From the NCBI RefSeq assembly GCF_029892095.1, contig NZ_JARZAE010000004.1, positions 3,286,001 through 3,350,000 of the forward strand: 64,000 nt of DNA, in the 5' to 3' direction. A model generated the notes under the pieces. The model was given only the letters and a program-made list of their open reading frames with translations, had not been told where the DNA came from and made no database searches. The position numbers were made by a program, and so were the translations under genes. Source of the stretch: Kitasatospora sp. MAP12-44 (GTDB taxonomy: Bacteria; Actinomycetota; Actinomycetes; Streptomycetales; Streptomycetaceae). Below, piece after piece: positions 1-8,313 of this stretch; positions within the stretch are counted from its first letter, which is position 1; each line of letters starts with the position of its first letter.

Positions 1-1664
1 TCGCCCATGGGGACGCGCACACCGCGCTCGGCCGCGACCTCGGTCGCGATGTCGTAGCCGGCGTCGACGTGCCGGATGACGCCCATGCCCGGGTCGTTGG
101 TGAGCACCCGGCGGATCTTCTCGCCCGCCAGCGCCGTGCCGTCGGCCACCGTGACCTGGCCGGCGTGGATCGAGCGGCCGATGCCGACGCCGCCGCCGTG
201 GTGGATGGAGACCCAGGACGCGCCGGAGGCGACGTTGACCATGGCGTTCAGCAGCGGCCAGTCGGCGATCGCGTCCGAGCCGTCCAGCATCGCCTCGGTC
301 TCGCGGTACGGCGAGGCGACCGAGCCGCAGTCCAGGTGGTCGCGGCCGATCACGATCGGCGCGGAGAGCTCACCGGAGGCGACCATGTCGTTGAAGCGCT
401 CGCCGGCCTTGTCGCGCTCGCCGTAGCCGAGCCAGCAGATCCGCGCCGGCAGGCCCTGGAAGTGCACCTTCTCCTGGGCCATCTTGATCCAGCGGTGCAG
501 CGACTCGTTCTCCGGGAAGAGGTCGAGCACGGCCTTGTCGGTCTTGTAGATGTCCTGCGGGTCGCCGGAGAGCGCGGCCCAGCGGAACGGGCCCTTGCCC
601 TCGCAGAACAGCGGGCGGATGTACGCCGGCACGAAGCCGGGGAAGTCGAACGCCCGGGTGTAGCCGGCCAGCTGGGCCTCGCCGCGGATCGAGTTGCCGT
701 AGTCGAAGACCTCGGCGCCCTTGTCCTGGAAGCCGACCATCGCCTCGACGTGCTTGGCCATCGACTCGCGCGAGCGCACCGTGAACTCGGCGGGCTTGGC
801 CGCCGCGTAGTCGGCCATGTCGTCGAAATCGACGCCGATCGGCAGGTAGGCCAGCGGGTCGTGGGCGCTGGTCTGGTCGGTGACGATGTCGATCGGCGCG
901 TCCATCGCCAGCAGCTGCGGGAACAGCTCGGCGGCGTTGCCCAGCAGGCCGATGGAGAGCGGCTTGCGCTGGTCGCGGGCGTCGGTGGCCAGCTCCAGCG
1001 CGTGCGCCAGGCTGGTCGCCTCGACGTCCAGGTAGCGGTGCTCGATCCGGCGGGCGATCCGGGACGGGTCGCAGTCGATGCAGATCGCCACGCCGTCGTT
1101 CATGGTGACGGCCAGCGGCTGGGCGCCGCCCATGCCGCCGAGGCCGGCGGTCAGCGTGATGGTGCCGGCCAGCGTGCCGTTGAACTTCTTGGCGGCGACG
1201 GCGCCGAAGGTCTCGTAGGTGCCCTGCAGAATGCCCTGGGTGCCGATGTAGATCCAGGAACCCGCGGTCATCTGGCCGTACATGGTGAGCCCGAGGCTCT
1301 CCAGGCGGCGGAACTCCTCCCAGTTGGCCCAGTCGCCGACCAGGTTGGAGTTGGCGATCAGGACGCGCGGCGCCCACTCGTGGGTCTGCATCACGCCGAC
1401 CGGGCGGCCGGACTGGACCAGCATGGTCTCGTCCTGCTTCAGGGTCTGCAGGGTGCGCACCATCGCGTCGTACGAGCGCCAGTCGCGCGCCGCCTTGCCG
1501 GTGCCTCCGTAGACGACGAGCTTGGAGGGGTGCTCGGCGACCTCCGGGTCGAGGTTGTTCATGAGCATCCGGAGGGCGGCCTCCTGCTGCCAGCCCTGGG
1601 TGCTGAGGTTCGTGCCGCGCGCGGCCCGTACTTCACGAGGTCCGCTCGTCTGCTGCTGCACCAT
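1..1664 (-). CDS. hutU: Urocanate hydratase (3' end cut by window edge)
   Basis: Urocanase catalyses the second step of histidine breakdown, turning urocanate into imidazolone propionate with a tightly held NAD+. The protein starts [20 protein letters not shown] and soon reaches [11 protein letters not shown], a stretch typical of HutU. The ATG at 1664 is preceded by GGGAG at a good distance, so this start is preferred. About 554 codons are visible before the edge; the family is usually 550-560 residues, so only a few C-terminal residues are missing. The product of hutH (3757-5337, same strand) supplies its substrate, but a regulator and two hypothetical genes separate the two, so they are probably transcribed separately. 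Confidence 0.95.
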   Translation of the reverse strand, partial: MVQQQTSGPREVRAARGTNLSTQGWQQEAALRMLMNNLDPEVAEHPSKLVVYGGTGKAARDWRSYDAMVRTLQTLKQDETMLVQSGRPVGVMQTHEWAPRVLIANSNLVGDWANWEEFRRLESLGLTMYGQMTAGSWIYIGTQGILQGTYETFGAVAAKKFNGTLAGTITLTAGLGGMGGAQPLAVTMNDGVAICIDCDPSRIARRIEHRYLDVEATSLAHALELATDARDQRKPLSIGLLGNAAELFPQLLAMDAPIDIVTDQTSAHDPLAYLPIGVDFDDMADYAAAKPAEFTVRSRESMAKHVEAMVGFQDKGAEVFDYGNSIRGEAQLAGYTRAFDFPGFVPAYIRPLFCEGKGPFRWAALSGDPQDIYKTDKAVLDLFPENESLHRWIKMAQEKVHFQGLPARICWLGYGERDKAGERFNDMVASGELSAPIVIGRDHLDCGSVASPYRETEAMLDGSDAIADWPLLNAMVNVASGASWVSIHHGGGVGIGRSIHAGQVTVADGTALAGEKIRRVLTNDPGMGVIRHVDAGYDIATEVAAERGVRVPMG

Positions 1665-1839
1665 GCCGTCGCTCTCCCTACTACCTGCCGGCCGGACCGC
1701 TCCGGATGGATTCATTCAACAACTGTCTGTCTGAATATATCCAAACAACAGGCACCGAGCCAGACCTGTGGCTGAAGAAAACCGCACATCCACCGTGCGC
1801 CGGGGTCCCCGCCGCCCGCAATCCGAGCGTGGCCAAGAG

Positions 1840-2193
1840 CTAAGCGGCAGCCGGGCCGTCCCAGTCGATGCCGATCTCGGCGAGCCAGCGGCGGTCCTGC
1901 TCGGCGGCCTCGGCGGCGGTGGCCGGCTCGGCAGGGAGGACCGGCATGGACGGCGGGCGCGGGATCTCCTGGATCGGGCCGAGGCCGTAGCGCTCGGCGG
2001 CGGTGGCGGCGGCGCTCTGGCCGGGATCGACGATGCCGACGTGCACCGCGCTCTCGTCGCCCGGCTCCAGCACCGTCAGACCCGGCTCGGGTGGGCCCGC
2101 CAGGGTCACCCGGCGACCGCAGGTGGGGCAGGCCCACTCCTCCGCTCCGCAGGAGAGTCGGCCGACCGGTCTCATCTCGTGGATCACGCGCAT
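1840..2193 (-). CDS. Conserved hypothetical protein with a zinc-ribbon-like cysteine pair
   Basis: A 117-residue soluble protein starting MRVIHEMRPVGRL. Residues about 15-25 contain CGAEEWACPTCGRR, whose CPTC pair resembles half of a zinc ribbon; a further cysteine lies seven residues before it. The rest is acidic and Ala/Pro-rich, ending in IGIDWDGPAAA. There is no signal peptide or membrane segment. It lies between hutU and the RpiR-type regulator on the same strand and could be cotranscribed with the latter, whose stop lies 50 nt upstream. I do not recognise a function. It is short, but coding bias and the cysteine motif support a real gene. Confidence 0.65.
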   Translation of the reverse strand: MRVIHEMRPVGRLSCGAEEWACPTCGRRVTLAGPPEPGLTVLEPGDESAVHVGIVDPGQSAAATAAERYGLGPIQEIPRPPSMPVLPAEPATAAEAAEQDRRWLAEIGIDWDGPAAA

Positions 2194-2243
2194 CCGGACA
2201 CCCCCGTTCGTCCTACCCAAGGGATGCCCGCGCGTTCGAACTG

Positions 2244-3110
2244 CTACTCCAGGAACAGCCCGCGGGTCGCCGCGGAATGCTCGATGGCCTCCAACCGGGC
2301 TTCCGCACCGGGGAGTTCGTCGCACATGGTCTGCAGCAGCACGCGGCCGAGCACCATCGGGGCGCAGGCCGTGTCGAAGACCAGGCCGGTGCCGACCTCG
2401 GCCGGCAGCAGCAGGTCGGAGAGCTTGGCGACCGGCGCGAAGGCGCTGTCCGCGACGGTGAGCACGGTGAGACGGCACTCGCGGGCGACCGCCAGCGCGT
2501 CCATCAGCTCGCGCGGGTAGCGCGGCAGGGCGAAGCAGAGCAGCGCCGAGGCGCCGGCCGCGGCGGCCTGCTCGATCCGGTCGACGAGCATGCTGCCGCC
2601 CTCGTCCAGCAGCCGGATGTCGGGGTGCACCTTGGCGGCGAAGTACGCGAAGCCGCGGGCCTGCGCCGAGGCGGCCCGCAGGCCGAGCACCGGCAGCGGT
2701 CTGGAGGCGGCCAGCAGCCGGCCCGCCCGGACGATCGGCTCGGGGTCGGCCAGCAGCTCGGCCAGCCGCCGCAGGTGGGCGATCTCGGCCAGCACGGCCT
2801 GCTGGTGCTCGTTGCGCACCACGTCGGCGGGCGTCTCCGGCCCGGCCGGCTCGCCCGCGCCGAGCTCGCGCAGCCGCTTGCGCAGCGCCGGGTAGCCGTC
2901 GTAGCCCAGGGCCACCGCGAAGCGGGTGACCGAGGGCTGGCTGACCCCGGCCAGCTCCGCCACCTCCACGCTGGAGAGGAACGGCGCCTCGCCGGCGTGC
3001 CGGACCAGGGCGTGCGCGATCCGGCGCTGGGTGGGTGTCAGGCGGTGGCCGTCGAAGAGCTCCAGCAACCGGGCGGACGGACCGGGGGACGGTTCGGCTG
3101 TCGCGGTCAT
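2244..3110 (-). CDS. MurR/RpiR family transcriptional regulator (HTH + SIS domain)
   Basis: A 288-residue cytoplasmic regulator. Residues about 15-90 form the RpiR helix-turn-helix (LTPTQRRIAHALVRH, then a recognition segment around SVEVAELAGVSQPSVTRFAV). Residues about 130-270 form an SIS domain, which in this family binds phosphosugars or related acids. Start ATG 3110 follows GGGAG. A perfect 11-1-11 palindrome sits 19 nt upstream of the start (3129-3151) and is the natural candidate for autoregulation. Because it lies between hutU and hutH it may control histidine use, but that is inferred from position only. Confidence 0.88.
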   Translation of the reverse strand: MTATAEPSPGPSARLLELFDGHRLTPTQRRIAHALVRHAGEAPFLSSVEVAELAGVSQPSVTRFAVALGYDGYPALRKRLRELGAGEPAGPETPADVVRNEHQQAVLAEIAHLRRLAELLADPEPIVRAGRLLAASRPLPVLGLRAASAQARGFAYFAAKVHPDIRLLDEGGSMLVDRIEQAAAAGASALLCFALPRYPRELMDALAVARECRLTVLTVADSAFAPVAKLSDLLLPAEVGTGLVFDTACAPMVLGRVLLQTMCDELPGAEARLEAIEHSAATRGLFLE

Positions 3111-3128
3111 CGGGGCTCCCTTCGGGGT

Positions 3129-3151
3129 GAGCGGACCACAGTGGTCCGCTC
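3129..3151. promoter_or_regulatory. 23-nt palindrome upstream of the RpiR-type regulator
   Basis: Arms GAGCGGACCAC and GTGGTCCGCTC flank a single central A and match perfectly. The site is 19 nt from the regulator start and in the 192-nt gap between two divergent genes, so it could act as an operator for either. No second copy was noticed in the window. Confidence 0.6.
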
Positions 3152-3302
3152 GACTGTGCAGCAGTCCGCAGCTGCGGGCAATGACGTCTCGTACGCCGGG
3201 ACGGCCGGCGGGCTCGGCAGTTCGTCAGGGTCACCCTGATTTACCCCTGAGAGCGCCGTCGGTAGGTGGACCGGGCCCTTGCCCGGCCGCCAAGCTGTCT
3301 CC

Positions 3303-3731
3303 ATGGAACCTCGCCGCGACCCGCGCCCGTCCGACCTGAAGACCGATCTCGACGCCGCTCTGCAGACCCGCAAGGAGCTCGGCGCCGAGTACGAGTCGGA
3401 GCTGGTCGACTCGTTCCTCTCCCGGATCGACGCCCGCCTCGACGCGCGGGTCGAGCAGCAGGTCGCCGAGCGGATGGGCCAGTACGCGCCGAACCCGTAC
3501 GAGCAGGCCCGCCCGGGTCGGCGTGAGCGGCACGGGGGGCGCGGCTGGGGCGGGCTGCCGGCCCTGTCGCTGATGCTCGCGATCCCGCTCACCGGCATCG
3601 CCTCCGCCGCGGGCATCGTCGGCATGCTCAGCTGCTGGGCCGGCATCGTCGGCGTCAACTTCGCCGCGGCCCACGGCGAGCGCCGCGAGCAGCAGAAACG
3701 GGCCCAGGCCCCGCGGAGCGAGTGGGCCTGA
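3303..3731 (+). CDS. Small membrane protein of unknown function
   Basis: A 142-residue protein starting MEPRRDPRPSDLKTDL. The first ~75 residues are charged and helical (ELVDSFLSRIDARLDARVEQ), likely a cytoplasmic coiled region. Residues about 85-125 hold two closely spaced hydrophobic segments (LPALSLMLAIPLTGIASAAG and IVGMLSCWAGIVGVNFAAA), then a basic tail, a hairpin topology with both ends inside. It matches the pattern of small Streptomyces integral-membrane hypotheticals. It is divergent from the RpiR regulator and convergent with hutH (25 nt between stops). No function can be assigned. Confidence 0.75.
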   Translation: MEPRRDPRPSDLKTDLDAALQTRKELGAEYESELVDSFLSRIDARLDARVEQQVAERMGQYAPNPYEQARPGRRERHGGRGWGGLPALSLMLAIPLTGIASAAGIVGMLSCWAGIVGVNFAAAHGERREQQKRAQAPRSEWA

Positions 3732-3756
3732 GACCCACCCGCTCCGCCGGTAGCCG

Positions 3757-5337
3757 CTAGGCCAGCGGTCCGGTGACCTTCTCGACGGCGCGCACCAGGG
3801 CGCCCGAGGCGACCAGTGCCTCGGCCGCGTCCAGGTCGGGCGCCAGGAAGCGGTCCCGGCCGGCCCCGCCGACGCCGGCCTCGCGGGCCACGGCGAGCGC
3901 GGCGGCGGTGGCCGGTGCGAGCGCGACCGTGCCGTCGACCGTCCGGATCTCCAGCGCGCGGGCGGAGGCGGTGAGTTCGACGGCCAGGATGCGGCCCAGG
4001 TTGTCGATCGACTGGCGCAGCTTGCGGGCCGCCGACCACCCCATCGAGACGTGGTCCTCCTGCATCGCGGAGGACGGGATCGAGTCGACCGAGGCCGGGA
4101 CGGCGAGGCGCTTGTTCTCGCTCACCAGGGCGGCCTGGGTGTACTGAGCGATCATCAGACCGGAGTCCACGCCCGGGTCGTCGGCCAGGAAGGCCGGCAG
4201 GCCGTGCGAGCGGCTCTTGTCGAGCAGCCGGTCGGTGCGCCGCTCGGAGATCGAGCCGAGGTCGGCGGCGGCGATGGCCAAGAAGTCCAGCACATAGGCG
4301 ACCGGGGCGCCGTGGAAGTTGCCGTTGGACTCCACCCGGCCGTCGGGCAGCACCACCGGGTTGTCGACCGAGGCGGCAAGCTCGCGGTCGGCGACCAGGC
4401 GGGCGTGCGCCAGGGTGTCGCGGCCGGCGCCGGCCACCTGCGGGGCGCAGCGGATCGAGTAGGCGTCCTGGACGCGCGGCGCGTCGTCCTGGTGGTGGCC
4501 GGTCAGGCCGGAGTCCTTGAGGACGGCCAGCATGTTGGCGGCGCTGAGCGCCTGGCCCGGGTGCGGGCGGATCGGGCCGTGCAGCTCGGGGGCGAGCACC
4601 TTGTCGGTGCCGAGCAGCGCCTCCAGCGACATCGCGGCGGTGATGTCGGCGATGGTGAAGAGCCGGGCCAGGTCGGCGCAGGCCATCACCAGCATGCCGA
4701 GCATGCCGTCGGTGCCGTTGATGAGGGCCAGGCCCTCCTTCTCCAGCAGCTCGACGGGCGTGATGCCGGCCTCGGCCAGCAGCTCGCCGGCCGGGCGCTC
4801 GGCGCCATCCGGTCCGTACGCGACGCCCTCACCCATCAGCACCAGCGCGCAGTGCGAGAGCGGCGCGAGGTCGCCGGAGCAGCCGAGCGAGCCGTACTCG
4901 CGCACCACCGGGGTGATGCCGGCGTTCAGCAGGGCGGCCATCGTCTGGGCGACCAGCGGGCGCACACCGGTGCGGCCGGAGGCGAGCGTCTTCATGCGCA
5001 GGAACATCAGCGCACGGGTCACCTCGCGCTCGACGGCCGGGCCCATGCCGGCCGCGTGCGAACGGACCAGCGAGCGCTGGAGCTGGGCCCGCAGCTCGGG
5101 GCTGATGTGCCGGACGGCGAGCGCGCCGAACCCGGTGGAGACGCCGTAGACCGGCCGGGGCTCGGCGGCCAGGGCGTCGATCCGGGCGCGCGAGACGGCC
5201 ATCTCGGCCAGCGAGTCGGGGCCGATCTCGACCCGGGCATTGCCCCGCGCTACGGCGAGCACGTCCTCTGCGGTGACATCGGCCTTGCCGACCAGGACGA
5301 GCGGCGCGTCGGGGGCGGCAGCACTGTGCATATCCAT
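3757..5337 (-). CDS. hutH: Histidine ammonia-lyase
   Basis: Removes ammonia from L-histidine to give urocanate, the entry step of histidine catabolism. The 526-residue protein has the tripeptide that forms the MIO electrophile at Cys153-Ser154-Gly155 in GSLGCSGDLAPLSHC; Streptomyces enzymes characteristically have Cys rather than Ala in the first position. YGVSTGFG (about 64-71) supplies the active-site Tyr loop and NGTDGMLGML the substrate pocket. The start was set at MDMHSAAAP (5337), which matches the family N-terminus I recall; an in-frame ATG 45 nt upstream (5382) is less likely. No Shine-Dalgarno is evident. An 18-bp palindrome overlaps the start codon. Confidence 0.95.
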   Translation of the reverse strand: MDMHSAAAPDAPLVLVGKADVTAEDVLAVARGNARVEIGPDSLAEMAVSRARIDALAAEPRPVYGVSTGFGALAVRHISPELRAQLQRSLVRSHAAGMGPAVEREVTRALMFLRMKTLASGRTGVRPLVAQTMAALLNAGITPVVREYGSLGCSGDLAPLSHCALVLMGEGVAYGPDGAERPAGELLAEAGITPVELLEKEGLALINGTDGMLGMLVMACADLARLFTIADITAAMSLEALLGTDKVLAPELHGPIRPHPGQALSAANMLAVLKDSGLTGHHQDDAPRVQDAYSIRCAPQVAGAGRDTLAHARLVADRELAASVDNPVVLPDGRVESNGNFHGAPVAYVLDFLAIAAADLGSISERRTDRLLDKSRSHGLPAFLADDPGVDSGLMIAQYTQAALVSENKRLAVPASVDSIPSSAMQEDHVSMGWSAARKLRQSIDNLGRILAVELTASARALEIRTVDGTVALAPATAAALAVAREAGVGGAGRDRFLAPDLDAAEALVASGALVRAVEKVTGPLA

Positions 5338-5343
5338 ATGCAC
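5326..5343. promoter_or_regulatory. Palindrome overlapping the hutH start codon
   Basis: GTGCATAT and ATATGCAC flank CC, an 8-2-8 perfect inverted repeat that includes both candidate ATG codons of hutH (5337 and 5331). It is AT-rich compared with its surroundings. It could be a repressor site or a structure that hides the start codon in the mRNA; the sequence alone does not distinguish these. Confidence 0.45.
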
Positions 5344-5443
5344 TATCAGATCAGCTGAATGGAGATATGACAACCGCATGACGGCGGAATCCCGGCGTGC
5401 CTCATGCTGGGGGGTGAAACGGGCGAGCGGGAGGCAGGGCGGG

Positions 5444-6331
5444 ATGGCGCGGGCGACGGCACGGCGACGAGTGGTGCGGCTGAAGGGCGCGGAACGGACG
5501 ACCCGCCCGGACGCGCTGGCCGCCGAGGAGCCGCTGGAGATCCGGGTCGGCGGCGAGCCCCTGACGGTGACCATGCGCACGCCCGGCCAGGACTTCGACC
5601 TGGTGGCCGGCTTCCTGGTCGGCGAGGGACTGCTGCACTCCGCCGAGGAACTGGCCGCCCTGCGCTACTGCGCGGGCACCGACCAGGACGGCGCCAACAC
5701 CTACAACGTGGTCGACGCCACCCTGCGCGGCGCCCCCGCGCTGCCGCTCTCCGCGCACCGCACCCTGCTCACCACCAGCGCCTGCGGCCTGTGCGGACGC
5801 GACACCGTGGACGCCGTCCGCACCCATGTGCGCTGGCCGGTCGCCGAGGACCCGCTGCGGGTCGCCCCCGAGCTGCTCTACAGCCTGTCCGACCAACTGC
5901 GCGCCGCCCAGAAGACCTTCGAGAGCACCGGCGGCCTGCACGCGGCCGGCCTCTTCGACGCCGACGGCCGGCTGCTCTGCGCCCGCGAGGATGTCGGGCG
6001 GCACAACGCCGTGGACAAGGTGGTCGGTTGGGCACTGCGCGCGGGCCTGCTGCCGCTGACCGGCCATCTGCTGCTGGTCAGCGGCCGGGCCTCGTTCGAG
6101 CTCACCCAGAAGGCCGCACTGGCCGGGATCCCGCTGCTGGCGGCGGTCTCCGCGCCGTCCTCGCTCGCGGTGGACCTGGCCGAGGAGCTGGGACTGACCC
6201 TGCTCGGCTTCCTGCGCGGCGAGTCGGCCAACGTCTACACCCGCGCGGACCGGATCGCTCACCCCGGCGGCGGCGAGGCCGGGCCGGAGAGCGCGACGGC
6301 GACCAGCGCGCGAAGCGCGGGAGCGATCTGA
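5444..6331 (+). CDS. fdhD: Formate dehydrogenase accessory sulfurtransferase FdhD
   Basis: FdhD passes sulfur from a cysteine desulfurase to the molybdenum/bis-MGD cofactor of formate dehydrogenases. The 295-residue protein carries the expected pair of cysteines in SACGLCGRDT (about residues 112-115, the sulfur carrier motif CxxC), then FESTGGLHAAGLF, REDVGRHNAVDKVVGWAL and VSGRASFELTQKA, all hallmarks of the family. Start ATG 5444 follows a G-rich stretch (GGCAGGGCGGG). No formate dehydrogenase gene lies in the window, so its client is elsewhere. The 3' end overlaps the convergent diguanylate cyclase by 73 nt. Confidence 0.95.
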   Translation: MARATARRRVVRLKGAERTTRPDALAAEEPLEIRVGGEPLTVTMRTPGQDFDLVAGFLVGEGLLHSAEELAALRYCAGTDQDGANTYNVVDATLRGAPALPLSAHRTLLTTSACGLCGRDTVDAVRTHVRWPVAEDPLRVAPELLYSLSDQLRAAQKTFESTGGLHAAGLFDADGRLLCAREDVGRHNAVDKVVGWALRAGLLPLTGHLLLVSGRASFELTQKAALAGIPLLAAVSAPSSLAVDLAEELGLTLLGFLRGESANVYTRADRIAHPGGGEAGPESATATSARSAGAI

Positions 6332-8133
6332 CCCAGCGGCAGGGTGGACTCGTCCGCGAAGAGTTCGAGCAGCCAGCCGCCCGCCGGGTTGGCGCCGCCG
6401 GCCGCGACCATGCCCTTGTAGCCGCCGACCACCAGCACGGCCTCCTCGGCCGGGTCGTTGCCCACCGCGCCGGTGCGCAGCGCGAAGCCGCCGCCGCGCA
6501 CGGCCTGCCCGGTCCGCGGGTAGTGGTCGAGGTCGAAGACCGCGTCGGGCGCCTCGATCCGGGCCCGCTGGTTCTCCGCGCGCCGGGCCACGCCCGGGGA
6601 GACCGCACCCTCGCCCTGGGTGCCGGGGCCCTTGGTCATCCGGTAGACCGCGTGCCGGGCCGTGTGCATCAGCTGCGAGCCGGGCGGGACGTAGCTGATC
6701 CACCAGGCCACCGCGTCCAGCAGCCGGGCCGAGGTCTCGGCCACCGCCGCCAGCCGGGCCAGGGTGTCCGCCGGGTGGCTGACCCGGCCGCCGCCCTCGC
6801 GGTCCAGCACACCGAGCACGGCGGTGAGCAGCTGCCCGGGGTCGGCGCTGTGCGCGGCGCCGCGGAACCGGCGGCGGTCGCCGTGCGCGCCGCGCCCGCC
6901 CGCACCCGCGCGCCCCCGGCCGTCGGCGCGGTGGTGCGGATCGGCGGCGTCGGCCAGCAGCACGGTGGGGTCCGGCGAGAGGCCGGGGCCGTGGCTGCGG
7001 CCGGCCACCACCGGGTGGGCCGCCCGGGCCGCCTTGGCCCGGTACTGCGCGGCGTCGGCGAGCCGGAAGAGCCGGTCGGGCGTGGTGACCGGCCCGATCG
7101 AGTCGCCGGTGGAGGCGATCCCGCAGGCCACCCCCTCGCCGTCGGCGAGCTGCAGTGCCCGGACGCACAGCTCCTCGGCCACCGCGACCACCTCGTCGGC
7201 CTTCTGGCCCTCCGCCAGCAGGCAGAACTCGTCGCCGCCGAGGCGGGCCGCCAGGCTGCCGGGCAGCTTGGCACCGGCCATCGACAACTGGTTGGCGAAG
7301 CGTTCCAGCAGCCGGTCGCCCATCTCGTGGCCGTGCTGGTCGTTGATCCGCTTGAGCCCGTTGACGTCGCAGACCACCAGCGAGACCACCGTGTTGTCGC
7401 GGTTGTGCGCGGCCAGCGCGCTCTCCAGCCGGGCGTCCACCGCCCGGCGGTTGGCCAGGCCGGTGAGCGGGTCGGTGAAGGCCAGCCGGCGCAGGTCGGC
7501 CAGCCGCTCGCTCTGGGCCAGGCCGGCCGAGATCTGGGCGGCCAGCAGGGTCGCGTACTGGGTGTCGGACTCGGTGAAGACCGGCAGGCCCTCGCCGCGG
7601 GCCAGGTAGAGCTCGCCCCAGGCCTGGCCGTGCAGCACGATCGGGGCGACCAGGCAGCAGGACCGGCCGCGGCGGCGCAGCCCGGCGGCGCGCTGACGGC
7701 AGAACGCGCCGGTCCCGGCGTGCGCATGCGCGCCGAGTTCGGCGCCCTCCGCCGAGACCAGGTCGCCGGCGGTCTGCACCCAGGCCCGCGGCAGCCGCCC
7801 GGTGGACCAGTGCTCGTCCAGATAGGTGACGATCTCGGGGAAGTCGGCGACCGGGTAGGACTCGTCCTCGGGGACCTCCTCCTCGCCGGCCGCCAGTTCG
7901 CCGTGGTTGACCAGCACCCGCAGCCGTCCCGACTCGCGGTCCCAGACCGAGACGGCGGCCATCGAGGCGCTCAGCGCGGAGGTGGCGTGCGCGGCAGCCG
8001 TCCGGACGGCCTCCAGCGCGCTCTGCGCCCCGGCCATCTCCTGGGCCATCTCCACGACGGCCTGTAGGCGCCGGTCCAGGCCCCCCGCCACCAGGTCCGC
8101 CGTGCCCGCTCCGGGATGTCCGGGTTCCGCCAT
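6259..8133 (-). CDS. Diguanylate cyclase, GAF-GGDEF-GAF architecture (CdgE-like)
   Basis: A cytoplasmic enzyme predicted to make cyclic di-GMP. From ATG 8133 the order is an N-terminal GAF-like sensor (about 20-190), the GGDEF domain (about 200-370) with an intact active-site RLGGDEFC near residue 301, and a second GAF-like domain at the C-terminus (about 430-600). The RxxD product-inhibition site expected just upstream of GGDEF is not seen. The genomic position beside hutH, fdhD and the adenylate cyclase resembles the S. coelicolor CdgE gene as I remember it. A GTG at 8199 is an alternative start. Codons about 380-430 are Gly/Arg-rich linker. Confidence 0.85.
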   Translation of the reverse strand: MAEPGHPGAGTADLVAGGLDRRLQAVVEMAQEMAGAQSALEAVRTAAAHATSALSASMAAVSVWDRESGRLRVLVNHGELAAGEEEVPEDESYPVADFPEIVTYLDEHWSTGRLPRAWVQTAGDLVSAEGAELGAHAHAGTGAFCRQRAAGLRRRGRSCCLVAPIVLHGQAWGELYLARGEGLPVFTESDTQYATLLAAQISAGLAQSERLADLRRLAFTDPLTGLANRRAVDARLESALAAHNRDNTVVSLVVCDVNGLKRINDQHGHEMGDRLLERFANQLSMAGAKLPGSLAARLGGDEFCLLAEGQKADEVVAVAEELCVRALQLADGEGVACGIASTGDSIGPVTTPDRLFRLADAAQYRAKAARAAHPVVAGRSHGPGLSPDPTVLLADAADPHHRADGRGRAGAGGRGAHGDRRRFRGAAHSADPGQLLTAVLGVLDREGGGRVSHPADTLARLAAVAETSARLLDAVAWWISYVPPGSQLMHTARHAVYRMTKGPGTQGEGAVSPGVARRAENQRARIEAPDAVFDLDHYPRTGQAVRGGGFALRTGAVGNDPAEEAVLVVGGYKGMVAAGGANPAGGWLLELFADESTLPLGQIAPALRALVAVALSGPASPPPG

Positions 8134-8254
8134 CACCTGCGCACCGCCCACGCTCGCCCCAACCGTTGATTTCGGCCTCGTGTCGTCCGAGGTCAACACT
8201 AGGGGGGATTGCCGAGGATATGCCCGGTTTGCCGGAATTGCTCCGCCGACCGGC

Positions 8255-8294
8255 GCAGACCTTCACAGGCCTGCGCGGACCTGCACAGGTCTGC
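8255..8294 (-). terminator. Likely terminator after the adenylate cyclase gene
   Basis: GCAGACCT (8255-8262) and AGGTCTGC (8287-8294) form an outer stem, with an inner pairing around CCT...AGG. The surrounding bases repeat the word CTGCACA. It lies 20 nt past the stop of the adenylate cyclase gene. The hairpin is modest and has no T-run. Confidence 0.4.
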
Positions 8295-8313
8295 ACAAAT
8301 CTGCTCGCCTGGC

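Noticed and set aside
69..1775. A 568-residue plus-strand open frame antisense to hutU
   Set aside because: Its codon positions are the reverse-frame shadow of a highly GC-biased gene; the product has Val/Asp/Gly-rich low complexity and no family resemblance, whereas hutU is unmistakable.
5404..8067. An 887-residue plus-strand frame running across fdhD and antisense to the diguanylate cyclase
   Set aside because: Arg/Gly/Ala-rich nonsense composition; it overlaps two well-recognised genes in other frames.
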